A stretch of DNA of 64,000 bases from Lunatimonas salinarum (GCF_017811155.1 NZ_JACVCV010000011.1:62001-126000), one strand, 5' to 3'. Numbered from the stretch's first letter, positions 27,046 through 36,181 are shown. The notes: generated by a model from the letters alone, not told the origin. Translations and numbers: made by a program.

Positions 27046-28080
27046 ATGAACAAAAGAAACTTCCTGAAAAGCCTTCTGCTTTCCGGAGCTGCGCTGCCCT
27101 TGATGGGGATGAATGATGCTCGACATACTCCCGCAAAATTACTTCCGAAACCTTTGAAAAAAGGAGATTTAGTCGGCTTGATCAGCCCTTCTGCGGCTAC
27201 TTCCGAAAAAATATTGATCACTTTTGCCAAGGAGGCCTTAGAAGGTCTTGGCTTTAGCGTAAAAGAGGGGCCAAATCTATTTAACAGAAGAGGCCATTTA
27301 GCCGGAACAGATGCTGAAAGAGCCTCAGATCTGAACGCCATGTTTGCTGACCCGGAAGTGAAAGCGGTCATTTGCATCCGAGGTGGTTCCGGTGCTGCTA
27401 GGATCCTTCCCCTTATTGACTACGAGATCATAAAGAAGAACCCCAAACCGTTGTTAGGCTACAGCGACATTACCGCACTGCACCATGCCATATACGCAAA
27501 AACAGGTCTGATAACCTTTCATGGACCAAACGGAACCGGTAGTTGGAATAGCTTCAACGTCAAGCAGTTTGAGAAGGTCTTCTTTGAACAAGAATTGGTT
27601 ACTTATGAAAATGAGTTGGTAAAAGGCGATGACCTTGTTATCAAGGAAAACAGAATCCAAACCATTCGTAGCGGAAAGGTTGAAGGGGTTCTTTTCGGTG
27701 GCAACCTGACAGTGCTGACTGCTTTGGCAGGCTCACCCTATCTCGCTGATTTCAAAGACAAAATTCTATTTCTTGAGGATATTGGTGAAGAACCTTACCG
27801 CATCGATCGTATGATGAGTACCCTTAAGCTGATGGGAGCGTTGGATCAGATTCGGGGATTCATATTTGGACAGTGTACCGACTGTGACCCTTCTACCGGG
27901 TATGGTAACCTCAATTTGGATCAGATCTTCGAGGACTACATACTCCCACTAAACGTTCCGGCATATCGGGGGGCCATGATAGGGCATGTGCCCAAGCAAT
28001 TTATCCTACCCATGGGCGCAAAAATTACCCTTGATGCGGATGAAGGAAGTTTCAAACTTAAAGAAATGATATTTGGCTAG
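27046..28080 (+). CDS. LD-carboxypeptidase (peptidase S66)
   Basis: 344 residues from the ATG at 27046. The start MNKRNFLKSLLLSG has an export-type signal, so the protein acts outside the cytoplasm. The S66 catalytic serine is in GYSDIT, followed by TFHGP. The glutamate is in LFLEDIGEEPYRID, and the histidine in MIGHVPKQF. S66 enzymes cut the L,D bond of murein tetrapeptides (LdcA) or related peptides such as microcin C. The position right after dacB supports murein recycling. An in-frame TTG at 27031 would add five residues. Confidence 0.9.
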   Translation: MNKRNFLKSLLLSGAALPLMGMNDARHTPAKLLPKPLKKGDLVGLISPSAATSEKILITFAKEALEGLGFSVKEGPNLFNRRGHLAGTDAERASDLNAMFADPEVKAVICIRGGSGAARILPLIDYEIIKKNPKPLLGYSDITALHHAIYAKTGLITFHGPNGTGSWNSFNVKQFEKVFFEQELVTYENELVKGDDLVIKENRIQTIRSGKVEGVLFGGNLTVLTALAGSPYLADFKDKILFLEDIGEEPYRIDRMMSTLKLMGALDQIRGFIFGQCTDCDPSTGYGNLNLDQIFEDYILPLNVPAYRGAMIGHVPKQFILPMGAKITLDADEGSFKLKEMIFG

Positions 28081-28184
28081 TGGTTATACCGAAGAAAAGG
28101 CATACTTAAAAAAAACCTACCTTGAAGTCGGTCAATGGTAATACATCCACAAACTTCCTCCTGGGCACTTTCGTTTATTTGACA

Positions 28185-28964
28185 ATGCCTCTCCTCGGTC
28201 ATCATAATTTTCGTTATCGCGTAAAATCCGCTTTGCTGTTGGCAATGGTATTACAATTATGCATTTCGTGTATGGAAAATGACTTATCGCAAATGGAAGA
28301 AAAACCTGTAAATAGTATTCAAAATGCGAATCCTCGTTTTCGGACAGGCCCGATCTCCTACTTGGCGCTAGGCGACTCCTATACTATTGGCCAGGGAGTA
28401 GAGCTATCCCAAAACTTCCCCAATCTGTTGGCCGCCAAATTAAGAGAAAGGGAAATCAGCATCGATCCTCCTCGGATTATTGCGATGACCGGCTGGACGA
28501 CGAAGGATCTTCTGAAGGGCATCGAAGATGCTGAGATGGGTGATCAGCAAGTTGACTTGATTACACTATTGATTGGCGTAAACAATCAATACAGAGGGCA
28601 ATCGATTGAAGAATATGAAGCCGACTTTAGGAAGCTGATGGAAAAGTCATTGTCACATGTCGGTGAAGAAAAAGAGCGGATAGTTGTCATTTCCATACCT
28701 GACTGGGGAGTTACTCCCTATGCCTCCTCGTTGGCTCGTGATAAAAGTAAGATCGCTTCAGAAATCGATCTTTTCAATGAACGAAAGAGGGGCATCGCCA
28801 CAAAATATGGCGTAAGGTATCTGGACATCACCACCGAATACCGCGCATTGGGTCATATGAACCAATATCTGGCGGGAGACGACTTACACCCAAGTGAAAA
28901 AGTCTACGACAGGTGGGCAGAGATGCTACTCGAGATCATTATGCAGGAAAAAAATCTTAGGTAA
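28185..28964 (+). CDS. SGNH/GDSL-family hydrolase, lipoprotein
   Basis: 259 residues from the ATG at 28185. A hydrophobic stretch ends in LCISC, a plausible lipobox. The SGNH blocks are ALGDSYTIGQG (catalytic Ser), LIGVNNQY (block III with NN for ND) and DDLHPSE (Asp-x-x-His). Such enzymes are esterases that act on acyl or acetyl groups of lipids or glycans. The substrate is unknown. An upstream TTG at 28122 keeps the frame open but would place residues ahead of the signal peptide. Confidence 0.85.
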   Translation: MPLLGHHNFRYRVKSALLLAMVLQLCISCMENDLSQMEEKPVNSIQNANPRFRTGPISYLALGDSYTIGQGVELSQNFPNLLAAKLREREISIDPPRIIAMTGWTTKDLLKGIEDAEMGDQQVDLITLLIGVNNQYRGQSIEEYEADFRKLMEKSLSHVGEEKERIVVISIPDWGVTPYASSLARDKSKIASEIDLFNERKRGIATKYGVRYLDITTEYRALGHMNQYLAGDDLHPSEKVYDRWAEMLLEIIMQEKNLR

Positions 28965-28992
28965 CCCCAATTAGTGTAGCGGGGTTACCTAA
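28957..28992. terminator. Bidirectional terminator between SGNH and DUF1573 genes
   Basis: TTAGGTAACCCC (28957-28968) and GGGGTTACCTAA (28981-28992) form a perfect 12-bp stem with a 12-nt loop. The stop codon TAA of the SGNH gene is inside the stem. Both convergent genes end here. U-runs are short, so it is strongest as a stem. Confidence 0.7.
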
Positions 28993-28998
28993 ATAAGT

Positions 28999-29400
28999 TT
29001 ACTTCGTCCCTTTAGGGAGCACATTCGATATCAATGATACTTTCTCGATAGGTTCTGACGCATTGGAATAGATCCTTACTACCGAATTTTGCTTGCCCAT
29101 TTTTCCAGCGGAGTTGAATGAAACCTTAATCTCGCCGCTTTGACCTGGCGCGATGGGTTCCTTTGGCCACGCTGGAACGGTACAGCCACATGTCGCAGCC
29201 ACATTCGAGATGACCAAAGGAGATTTTCCCGTGTTCTCAAATTTGAAAATATGCTGCACCTTTTCTCCTTGGGTGATGTTTCCGAAATCAATCGAGGACT
29301 CTTCAAAGGTAATCACCGGAGCAGCAGCAGACCGCTCCTGCGCTTGTACTGCAAAGGTTGCCAACATTCCAAAGACCAACAAATACGCTAACTTCTTCAT
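28999..29400 (-). CDS. DUF1573 domain protein, periplasmic
   Basis: 133 residues. Signal peptide ending at VQAQ (about residues 18-21), then one immunoglobulin-like DUF1573 domain with the family mark ATCGCTVP and APGQSGEIKV. The Cys pair CGC may hold a metal or a disulfide. DUF1573 proteins of Bacteroidota are small secreted proteins of unknown role. It stands alone, divergent from nothing and convergent with the SGNH gene. Confidence 0.9.
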   Translation of the reverse strand: MKKLAYLLVFGMLATFAVQAQERSAAAPVITFEESSIDFGNITQGEKVQHIFKFENTGKSPLVISNVAATCGCTVPAWPKEPIAPGQSGEIKVSFNSAGKMGKQNSVVRIYSNASEPIEKVSLISNVLPKGTK

Positions 29401-29519
29401 TTGTTTATTTTTTATTTAACAGTTTCTAGATTCAACGTTGAATAATGTGTAGGATCAAAACCATAAATCAGTGCTACCGGTCAAAACTTCCCGACTAGAC
29501 TCCCAAATGGGTATCGCCT

Positions 29520-30938
29520 TTATTCTTTCAATTCTTTAAGGTAAAATTTACTGTGAAAGTTCACCATAAACAACACTTCTTTGGCCCTGGTCATGGCCGT
29601 GTAGAGCCACCGAATATACTGACGGTCTAGCTGCTCATCTGTAAGGTAACCTTGGTCCACGAACACCGCATCCCACTGCCCCCCTTGGGACTTATGACAG
29701 GTCAACGCATAGGCAAACTTCACTTGAAGTGCGTTTAGGTAAGGATCTTTTTTCAAAGAATCCCTCAATTCCTGTTTTCCTTCCACATCCTGATAGTCTG
29801 CCAACACCTCTTGGTATAGGCGATTATAATCTTCCTGCGCCAACGCCGGGGAAGGACTGTATAAGGTATCCAAGATGATCTTTGCTTCGAAATACGGCTC
29901 CTCCGGATAGTCAATTAGTCTGAGTTCCACGGTAGCAAACCTCAGACCATACAACTCTTCAAAGGAACGAATTTTTAAAATTTCCGCAAAATCGCCATTT
30001 GCCAAAAAGCTGATCTTATCGGAATCAGCCATGTAGGTGTAGTTATTTTTAACAATCATTAACCGATCGCCGGCACAAATTTCATCCTCATAAAAATGAA
30101 TTACCCGACGAATGTATTGATTGTATTGGACGGCCGCCTTGTTAGATCGCGTCACGATGATTGTGCTATCGACTCCGTAATGGTCGTAGGCGTATCGGAG
30201 TCCCTCCTCCAAGCGATCTCCATTCATGCGGTAAAAGTCCTTGAACGATTTGGAGTAAAATCCTATCACAGGTTCCTTCTTGCCTAACTCGCTCCGTAGT
30301 TTGGTGGCGTTGTACAAGATTCCCGAGTCGAGTTGTTGTCTTGTAACCTCGGTAAACTCTACTTCTTCAACCGGCAGCCGAAAATGCCCGCTAAGATAAT
30401 GCTTGTCCAAGGCGGGGCTACTTTCGCTGCCCACCGGAGGCAACTGCGCCCCATCTCCAATAAGCAGCAGCCGGTTTGAGCTATGCTGAAACACAAATTG
30501 GACCAAGTCTCTGAGTAGGTTATTGGCACCCCCACTGTCATCAGCAAGCATGGACGCTTCGTCCACGATAAATACCGTATGCTGATAGTAATTTTTCTGC
30601 AGATCATACCCCATTCCTGTCGCCCCTTCGCCCGTCTTTGGCCGATAAATAATCTTGTGAATAGTAAATCCGGTTTTGCCGGCATACCCACTCATTACCT
30701 TTGCCGCTCTTCCGGTTGGCGCGAGCATCAGGGCTCGCAAGTTGAGCAAAGGCAAGGCCTTTACCAATGCAGCAACCACGGAGGTTTTACCCGTACCTGC
30801 ATAACCTCTAAGTATAAAAGTAGACATCGCCTGCACTTCAGATGCCAAAAAGACATCCATCATACTAAAAAAACGGGTTTGTCCACTGGTAGGCTGGTGC
30901 GGAAAATATTTCCGAATAAGGGCCGAAGGCTTCATCAA
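29520..30938 (-). CDS. RecD-like SF1 DNA helicase (AAA ATPase)
   Basis: 472 residues. Walker A is in GYAGTGKTS and Walker B in IVDEASML. The motif III region GDGAQLPPVGS follows, then a UvrD-C-like end with LTCHKSQGGQWD and YTAMTRA. The layout matches the short RecD2/Pif1-like helicases found alone in Bacteroidota, without RecB or RecC. It probably acts in DNA repair or replication restart as a 5'-3' helicase by family. The NUDIX gene is divergent, with 41 bases between. Confidence 0.92.
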   Translation of the reverse strand: MMKPSALIRKYFPHQPTSGQTRFFSMMDVFLASEVQAMSTFILRGYAGTGKTSVVAALVKALPLLNLRALMLAPTGRAAKVMSGYAGKTGFTIHKIIYRPKTGEGATGMGYDLQKNYYQHTVFIVDEASMLADDSGGANNLLRDLVQFVFQHSSNRLLLIGDGAQLPPVGSESSPALDKHYLSGHFRLPVEEVEFTEVTRQQLDSGILYNATKLRSELGKKEPVIGFYSKSFKDFYRMNGDRLEEGLRYAYDHYGVDSTIIVTRSNKAAVQYNQYIRRVIHFYEDEICAGDRLMIVKNNYTYMADSDKISFLANGDFAEILKIRSFEELYGLRFATVELRLIDYPEEPYFEAKIILDTLYSPSPALAQEDYNRLYQEVLADYQDVEGKQELRDSLKKDPYLNALQVKFAYALTCHKSQGGQWDAVFVDQGYLTDEQLDRQYIRWLYTAMTRAKEVLFMVNFHSKFYLKELKE

Positions 30939-30979
30939 GGCAATTATCTTTACAGGACAGACACGAATCTAAGGGGAAT

Positions 30980-31483
30980 ATGCCTAACATAAAAAAAGAA
31001 ATCGAAGATAAGTTTGGCAACCGCCTGCGCACGAGGGTAAACGGTATTCTAATAAAAGAGGGAAAAATATTGATGATCAAGCACCGAATGGGGGGTGGGC
31101 GTTTTTTTTGGAATGTTCCAGGAGGGGGAATGAAATTTGGCAGTAGTGCACCCGACAACCTGATAAGGGAGTTTAAGGAGGAAACCGGCCTTCACATCCA
31201 AGTTAGCGAGTATTTGTTCCTCCACGAATTCCTTTCCCCTCCCTTGCACGCCATTGAACTCTACTTTTCTGTAGAATGGATCGGAGGGAATTTGGAAATG
31301 GGTAAAGACCCTGAACTGGACACCACAAATCAACTAATCACCGATATACGTTTCATGAGCGTAGAGGAAATCCAAAAAATCCGTGAGGAAGAAAAACACG
31401 CGGTATTTTGGGGAATAAAATCGACCGAAGATGTAAGAAAATGGAAAGGATATTTTAATTTTGGAAATAAATGCATAAACTAG
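30980..31483 (+). CDS. NUDIX hydrolase
   Basis: 167 residues, one NUDIX domain. The NUDIX box reads GGGMKFGSSAP then LIREFKEETGL, with the REUxEExGU half intact and Ser in the place of the first Glu. The N-terminal NRLRTRVNGILI strand and the FWNVPGGG loop are typical. NUDIX enzymes cut nucleoside diphosphates linked to another group. The substrate cannot be told. A possible -7 box TATCTTTA precedes it (about 30946). Confidence 0.9.
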   Translation: MPNIKKEIEDKFGNRLRTRVNGILIKEGKILMIKHRMGGGRFFWNVPGGGMKFGSSAPDNLIREFKEETGLHIQVSEYLFLHEFLSPPLHAIELYFSVEWIGGNLEMGKDPELDTTNQLITDIRFMSVEEIQKIREEEKHAVFWGIKSTEDVRKWKGYFNFGNKCIN

Positions 31484-31544
31484 CATTCTCATAAAAACCA
31501 TCAATTCTTCAAAACATATTAACTGACGTTAAAATCAACCAAAA

Positions 31545-32126
31545 ATGAATCTGACCAGAATTTTATCAGTCGTCTTTCTGCTAGGAGCCTTGGGCCTAGG
31601 TTATAAATTGTACTTGGGTGTAGACGAGGTAGTAGAAGAAGAAAAAAGACTTGCACGCACCGAAGCCAGAATCATCGAAAAGCTTCAAATGCTAAGAGAT
31701 GCCCAGATTGCATACCGGGCCAGCAAAGGCGAATATGCGGGCAGTTGGGATTCATTGCGCCAATTCATAACCGAAGGCGAGATTTTCATCGTGCAACGTA
31801 CAGAAACTACTGTTCTGTTGGATTATGGAAAAGAAGAAACCACGGTGGAATTTGACACCCTAGGGTCTGTCAATGTCATTGACTCCCTCTTCAACGAGCG
31901 AAAGTACCCAGAGTTTAACCTAGAAACCATGAACGTGGTTCCGGGTTCAGGCGGCAAGCAATTTGAGTTCTTTACCGACAAAATAGAGCGAAGTGGCAGG
32001 GAGATTTCCGTGTTTGAAATCCGTGACCCTGCTCCAATCAACCCTGACAGAAGGAAAAACAACAACGAAAAAGCGCTTCGGGTTGGTTCCAGAGTAGACG
32101 CTTCTACCTCCGGTAACTGGGAATAA
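31545..32126 (+). CDS. Conserved hypothetical protein with N-terminal membrane helix
   Basis: 193 residues. One membrane helix at about 7-23 is followed by a charged coiled region (EVVEEEKRLARTEARIIEKL). Next is the segment MLRDAQIAYRASKGEYAGSW, then a beta-rich part. The combination of an N-terminal helix and the AYRASKGEY segment recalls pseudopilin-like subunits, but there is no prepilin peptidase site, so this is only a comparison. It ends 3 bases before DUF3822 and the two are likely co-expressed. I do not recognise a function. Confidence 0.7.
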   Translation: MNLTRILSVVFLLGALGLGYKLYLGVDEVVEEEKRLARTEARIIEKLQMLRDAQIAYRASKGEYAGSWDSLRQFITEGEIFIVQRTETTVLLDYGKEETTVEFDTLGSVNVIDSLFNERKYPEFNLETMNVVPGSGGKQFEFFTDKIERSGREISVFEIRDPAPINPDRRKNNNEKALRVGSRVDASTSGNWE

Positions 32127-32129
32127 GAA

Positions 32130-32963
32130 TTGGATAGCGCAGGAACATATATTCTAAACAAATTTCATGGCGATAAATTGGATACGGATGACGTTTCCAG
32201 TTTATCGCTTTTCTTGTATAACCGGGCTTTGATTGTGCTAGCTAAGGATGACTCGGAGGATGTCTGTGCGGCAAATCTATACACGTTTCAAGACTCCGCT
32301 GATATTCCGCTGATATTCAATACGGATACGCTAATCCATTCAGCCAACACCTCCGGAAAGCTTTTCATTCACGATACCCACTTTGTACTGGTTCCCCAAG
32401 AGTTATTCGATCCCTCCCACTGCGCGGTATACCTGAACTTCCACTCGGAAACATCCCCCGTCAAGAAAGAGATTTATTATGAAGGGGTTCATTCCAATAC
32501 GGTTCAGGTAGTCGGGTGTGCAGAAAAGGACCTGCTTTCGGCATTGGACGCAAGCTTACCGGATTTAGAGGTGTCTTCGGGCGCAGCATTTTACTTGTCT
32601 TATCTGTTGGACAATGCTCCTCCCACCTCCGATCAACAGATATTTCTACTTCCCGGTCCTGGAGCGCTTTATTTGGGTGCATTCGAAAATGGTGAATTGC
32701 AGTTATTTAACTATTTTATCATACATACTGAACAGGATCTCCTTAAATTCTTGTTTGCTGTGGTCAAGCAACTAAGCTTCGATCCGCACAGTCTACGGCT
32801 TTGCGTGGTGGGTGACCTGATTCATATTTTTAGTACGATCGATCAGCTGACTCCATTTTTCAAACACGTCGACCACATTACGCCTTACGACAAGCTTTCG
32901 TTCCGAGCAGGTTTGGAAACATTTCGGAACACCGGTCTAATCGAGGGCCATTGGACGCTCTAA
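32130..32963 (+). CDS. DUF3822 family protein
   Basis: 277 residues from a TTG start at 32130 (no ATG fits). The two-part fold with repeated beta strands and the LPGPGALYLGAF segment match the Bacteroidota DUF3822 family, which has an actin/hexokinase-like appearance but no known function. It lies just before coaD (6 bases). In many Bacteroidota rsmD sits between them. Here it does not. Confidence 0.85.
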   Translation: MDSAGTYILNKFHGDKLDTDDVSSLSLFLYNRALIVLAKDDSEDVCAANLYTFQDSADIPLIFNTDTLIHSANTSGKLFIHDTHFVLVPQELFDPSHCAVYLNFHSETSPVKKEIYYEGVHSNTVQVVGCAEKDLLSALDASLPDLEVSSGAAFYLSYLLDNAPPTSDQQIFLLPGPGALYLGAFENGELQLFNYFIIHTEQDLLKFLFAVVKQLSFDPHSLRLCVVGDLIHIFSTIDQLTPFFKHVDHITPYDKLSFRAGLETFRNTGLIEGHWTL

Positions 32964-32969
32964 CCTTCT

Positions 32970-33431
32970 ATGATGATGAAGAAAATCGCCCTATTTCCGG
33001 GTTCCTTTGACCCTTTTACCAGAGGCCATCACGATATTGTCCTGCGTGGACTAAACCTTTTCGATGAAGTCATCATATCCATAGGACATAATACTACTAA
33101 AAAGAACCGTTACTTTGATATAGAGCTGATGGTAGATAAGATTGAAACATTATATCAGGCAAACCCTAGGGTGAAGGTCGTCTTGTATAATGAACTCACC
33201 TCTTCGTTGGCTAAGAAACATCAGGCCAACTATCTACTTAGGGGACTACGCAACACGACCGATTTCGAATACGAAAATACCATTAGTCAAATGAATAGGT
33301 ACCTAAATGAAAATTTGGAAACCGTATTCTTGATCACCTCCCCTCAATTTGCCGCCATATCATCTACTATCATCCGGGAAGTGCACCGGTATGGCGGCAA
33401 TGTAAGGGAGTTTCTTCCCTACGAAATTTGA
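32970..33431 (+). CDS. coaD: Phosphopantetheine adenylyltransferase
   Basis: 153 residues. The nucleotidyltransferase motif GSFDPFTRGHHD (with His in the TxGH box) is near residue 11, and the C-terminal ISSTIIREV segment is the other ATP-binding part. It makes dephospho-CoA from 4'-phosphopantetheine and ATP, the fourth step of CoA synthesis. Three ATGs stand in tandem (32970, 32973, 32976). I keep the first. It converges with the NUDIX gene with a 13-base overlap of the ends. Confidence 0.95.
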   Translation: MMMKKIALFPGSFDPFTRGHHDIVLRGLNLFDEVIISIGHNTTKKNRYFDIELMVDKIETLYQANPRVKVVLYNELTSSLAKKHQANYLLRGLRNTTDFEYENTISQMNRYLNENLETVFLITSPQFAAISSTIIREVHRYGGNVREFLPYEI

Positions 33432-34108
33432 AGTGCGTGAGGGGAGGATTTTAAAAAACGCTTGTACAAATAGCGCATCGATGGGTAGGAATTAACCAAC
33501 GCAATTTTCGCTTCCTGATGATTCATCCATCTCAGTTCCTCTATCCCTTCCTCTAGCTGCGGCTGCATATTGGCATCCTTTACACATTCCATCTCGTACC
33601 AGTACGTCTTTTTGAGAATGTTTTTGCGATTTTGGGTGTACGTGTGCCAGGTCTTACAGATAGGTGCCTTTAGTTTCACCTTCAGTCCACATTCTTCTTC
33701 TACCTCTCGCACAGCACACTCTTCGGGTGTCTCCTTCTTTTCGAATTTACCTTTCGGAAAATCCCATTTCCCCAAGCGATAAATGAACAACACCTTATCC
33801 CCTTTGGTCACTACTCCACCAGCAGCTTTGATAATGAAAAATCGACTCTTGATAAATCGCTGCATTTCTTCCTTAATCCCGCTAACGATAGTGATGCTAT
33901 CCAGCTTTTTCAGCTTTCGTGTGCGAAGGAGGTATAAGAGCTTCACGATGATCTCTCGGGAAGGGTTAACAATCAACACATCGTCATACAACTCCGTAAA
34001 GTGAGGCAAATCCTCCGGGTTGTCAAAAACAACTTCAAAGGTACGGTTGGATGGTAATTCAGAAGGAGAACAAAGCTCCAAAGGCTTGTCGTTAATAAAA
34101 ATTTTCAT
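33419..34108 (-). CDS. NUDIX hydrolase with N-terminal extension
   Basis: 229 residues from the ATG at 34108 (MKIFINDKPLEL). A TTG seven codons upstream is in frame but less likely. The N-terminal half (about 1-95) is a Bacteroidota-specific domain of unknown fold. The NUDIX domain starts at about 98 and has the full box GKFEKKETPEECAVREVEEECGL, with all catalytic Glu present. The substrate is unknown. The gene overlaps the 3' end of coaD by 13 bases. Confidence 0.9.
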   Translation of the reverse strand: MKIFINDKPLELCSPSELPSNRTFEVVFDNPEDLPHFTELYDDVLIVNPSREIIVKLLYLLRTRKLKKLDSITIVSGIKEEMQRFIKSRFFIIKAAGGVVTKGDKVLFIYRLGKWDFPKGKFEKKETPEECAVREVEEECGLKVKLKAPICKTWHTYTQNRKNILKKTYWYEMECVKDANMQPQLEEGIEELRWMNHQEAKIALVNSYPSMRYLYKRFLKSSPHALQIS

Positions 34109-34161
34109 TGCCCGAGCAAGTTTTTTCAAAAATGCACTTTTTTTTCACCCCCCACAACCTA

Positions 34162-34193
34162 GGATAAAAATTTATCCCATAATTTTATCCCAT
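34162..34193 (+). promoter_or_regulatory. Repeat cluster directly before pyrE
   Basis: GGATAAA-AA-TTTATCC is a perfect inverted repeat (34162-34177). TTTATCCCAT occurs twice, at 34171-34180 and 34184-34193, 13 bases apart. The second copy runs into the ATG of pyrE at 34192. This is a good operator candidate. The regulator is unknown. Confidence 0.4.
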
Positions 34194-34836
34194 GGAAATT
34201 CAAAATGCAAATACGGCCACAAAAATTGCCCAGCACTTGCTAAAAATAAAGGCCATTCGGCTAAAGCCACAAGACCCATTTACCTGGGCATCGGGTTGGA
34301 AATCACCTATTTACTGTGACAACCGACTGGCGCTTTCTTACCCTGCCATACGTACCTATATCAAAGAAGAGATCGCCGAAACCATTCAGAAACACTTCGA
34401 ATCGGCAGAAGCCATAGCAGGTGTAGCTACCGCAGGCATCCCGCAGGGGGCACTCGCCGCAGATCAGCTAAACCTCCCGTTCCTCTACGTCCGTTCTAAG
34501 CCCAAAGGCCACGGAATGGAGAATATGATAGAAGGAAAAATCACTCCCGGTCAAAAAGTGGTAGTCATTGAAGACCTGATATCAACGGGAGGTAGCTCGC
34601 TTAAAGCAGTGGAAGATCTTCGATCGGCCGGATTTGAAGTATTGGGCATGGTCAGCATTTTTACCTACGGATTTGAGGTAGCAAGGGAAAACTTCGAAAA
34701 AGCAGCTGTCAAACTAATCTGCTTGAGTGATTATGAACACTTGCTTCCGCAAGCTGTCCTTGATAACTATGTATCGGAAAAGGACCTCGCCACCTTGCAT
34801 CAGTGGAGACGTGATCCTGGAAACTGGATGCGGTAA
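34192..34836 (+). CDS. pyrE: Orotate phosphoribosyltransferase
   Basis: 214 residues. The PRPP-binding motif is VVIEDLISTGGSS (about 122-134), and the catalytic loop has RSKPKGHG. It joins orotate and PRPP to give OMP, the fifth step of pyrimidine synthesis. The gene stands alone and its start is overlaid by the repeat cluster at 34162-34193. It converges with the DUF2400 gene. Confidence 0.95.
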   Translation: MEIQNANTATKIAQHLLKIKAIRLKPQDPFTWASGWKSPIYCDNRLALSYPAIRTYIKEEIAETIQKHFESAEAIAGVATAGIPQGALAADQLNLPFLYVRSKPKGHGMENMIEGKITPGQKVVVIEDLISTGGSSLKAVEDLRSAGFEVLGMVSIFTYGFEVARENFEKAAVKLICLSDYEHLLPQAVLDNYVSEKDLATLHQWRRDPGNWMR

Positions 34837-34853
34837 CCGTACCTACACCACGG

Positions 34854-35627
34854 TCAGAATTTCTCGATAATTCCCAGACCAAAAAGCGCAAAATCATATC
34901 TAACCGGGTCTTTGGGATCCAATAGACGCAAATTGGCTGTCAGCTCCTTCGCTGTCAGCCAATCCGTTTGTTTTCGAGTGATCAACCCTAATTTTCGAGC
35001 AACCCTATCCACATGCAGGTCACAGGGACAGACCAACTGATACGGTCTAATTCTCTTCCAAATTCCAAAATCCACCCCACGGGTATCCTCTCGGACCATC
35101 CACCGAAGAAACATATTGATCCGCTTACATGCCGACTTACGTATAGGGGTAGCCACGTGCTTTTTAGTACGGCTCGGAGCCGAATCCAGACTAAAAAAAT
35201 AATTATGGAAGTTAGTCAAAAGCCGCTCCATCACGTCTACATCTTCAGACCAAGCTATGGTAAATGCATCTTCCAAGCTTTGCTGATTTCGGTAGAGATG
35301 AGATAAAAAGGCGATAAAATACAAGGTGTCAATATCGTTGAATGTTCGGTGTTTAAAGCTCAAAAAAGGCAGCAAATCACGTTCTTGATGATGCAGCATA
35401 AACTCATGAGGACTGTGGTCCATACGCTCCAGGAGCTCTAAGCTTTTTTGGATGATGGTTTTACGCTGACCCCACGCAAGGGTTGCCGCAAAGAAACCAG
35501 CTATCTCGATATCCTGCTTCTTACTATAGCGGTGTGGTACGGAAATAGGATCTAACGGAATAAAATCAGACTGGTTAAACTCCCGCTCTTTAGCATCCAA
35601 GAAGTCGCGTAACTGCTCTCCAATCAT
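34854..35627 (-). CDS. TIGR02757/DUF2400 family protein
   Basis: 257 residues, mostly helical. The family marks are AGFFAATLAWGQRKTI near residue 43, FLRWMVREDTRGVDFG near 180 and PCDLHVDRVARKLGL near 205. The pattern resembles helix-hairpin-helix DNA glycosylases but no activity is known. Its ATG overlaps the stop of the upstream gene by 4 bases, so the two are translated together. Confidence 0.88.
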   Translation of the reverse strand: MIGEQLRDFLDAKEREFNQSDFIPLDPISVPHRYSKKQDIEIAGFFAATLAWGQRKTIIQKSLELLERMDHSPHEFMLHHQERDLLPFLSFKHRTFNDIDTLYFIAFLSHLYRNQQSLEDAFTIAWSEDVDVMERLLTNFHNYFFSLDSAPSRTKKHVATPIRKSACKRINMFLRWMVREDTRGVDFGIWKRIRPYQLVCPCDLHVDRVARKLGLITRKQTDWLTAKELTANLRLLDPKDPVRYDFALFGLGIIEKF

Positions 35628-36181
35628 CCGGTGATGGAAACTTTAACCTCACCTCCCTGAATTCCGTCAAACCACTTGAAATATAAAAAATCATCCTGCT
35701 TCGAAGAAAGGTGCCAATCAAAACACTTGACATTTGTGAGTTTTGTCAGTTTATCGTCATCGGGCTTATAAAGGCATATGTCAAAATCAGGGATTTGTTT
35801 GATGTCGGTGGTATTCCATTTCTCTACAATCAATCCCTCCTCTAAAACCTTGACCTTTTTCCCAAAAATAAAATCCTCGATAACCGATGGGATCCCATCT
35901 CTACGGCGGAAATGGTAACAATTGGGACCGAAAATAATCTGCTTATGAAGTCTTCCTTCCAGAAGATCCGAATCATCGGAAACTTGCTCCCATTCGCTGC
36001 TTGTCACCTCCTTTACCTGGGATTTACTCAACTTACTTAACTGCCTGGAGATCCAGGAAAAAATCATAGTAACAGTGATAAATAAAACACCAAAGGTAGC
36101 TAGAACAGGGTAAGAGATGATAAAGATAGCGTTCCAGATAAACTTAAAGATATTATGGAACAGTAACTGTAATTTATTCAT
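35624..36181 (-). CDS. Conserved membrane-anchored protein of unknown function
   Basis: 185 residues from the ATG at 36181 (MNKLQLLFHN). One long hydrophobic region at about 12-45 can form two membrane helices. The rest is soluble and beta-rich, with the segments IFGPNCYHFRRR and WHLSSKQDDFLYFKWF. I do not recognise the family. It lies ahead of DUF2400 with a 4-base overlap, so it may belong to the same process. Confidence 0.65.
   Translation of the reverse strand: MNKLQLLFHNIFKFIWNAIFIISYPVLATFGVLFITVTMIFSWISRQLSKLSKSQVKEVTSSEWEQVSDDSDLLEGRLHKQIIFGPNCYHFRRRDGIPSVIEDFIFGKKVKVLEEGLIVEKWNTTDIKQIPDFDICLYKPDDDKLTKLTNVKCFDWHLSSKQDDFLYFKWFDGIQGGEVKVSITG

Noticed and set aside
26781-27377. 198-codon open frame on the minus strand over dacB and the LD-carboxypeptidase gene
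   Set aside because: It spans the gap between two genes with clear catalytic motifs on the plus strand, has no family resemblance and is an antisense shadow.
30579-30992. 137-codon plus-strand frame opposite the RecD-like helicase
   Set aside because: It covers the Walker A region of the helicase in antisense and has no independent support.
32291-32315. Tandem copy of an 11-bp unit CCGCTGATATT in DUF3822
   Set aside because: Only two copies, inside intact coding sequence, with a period not divisible by three; most likely chance.
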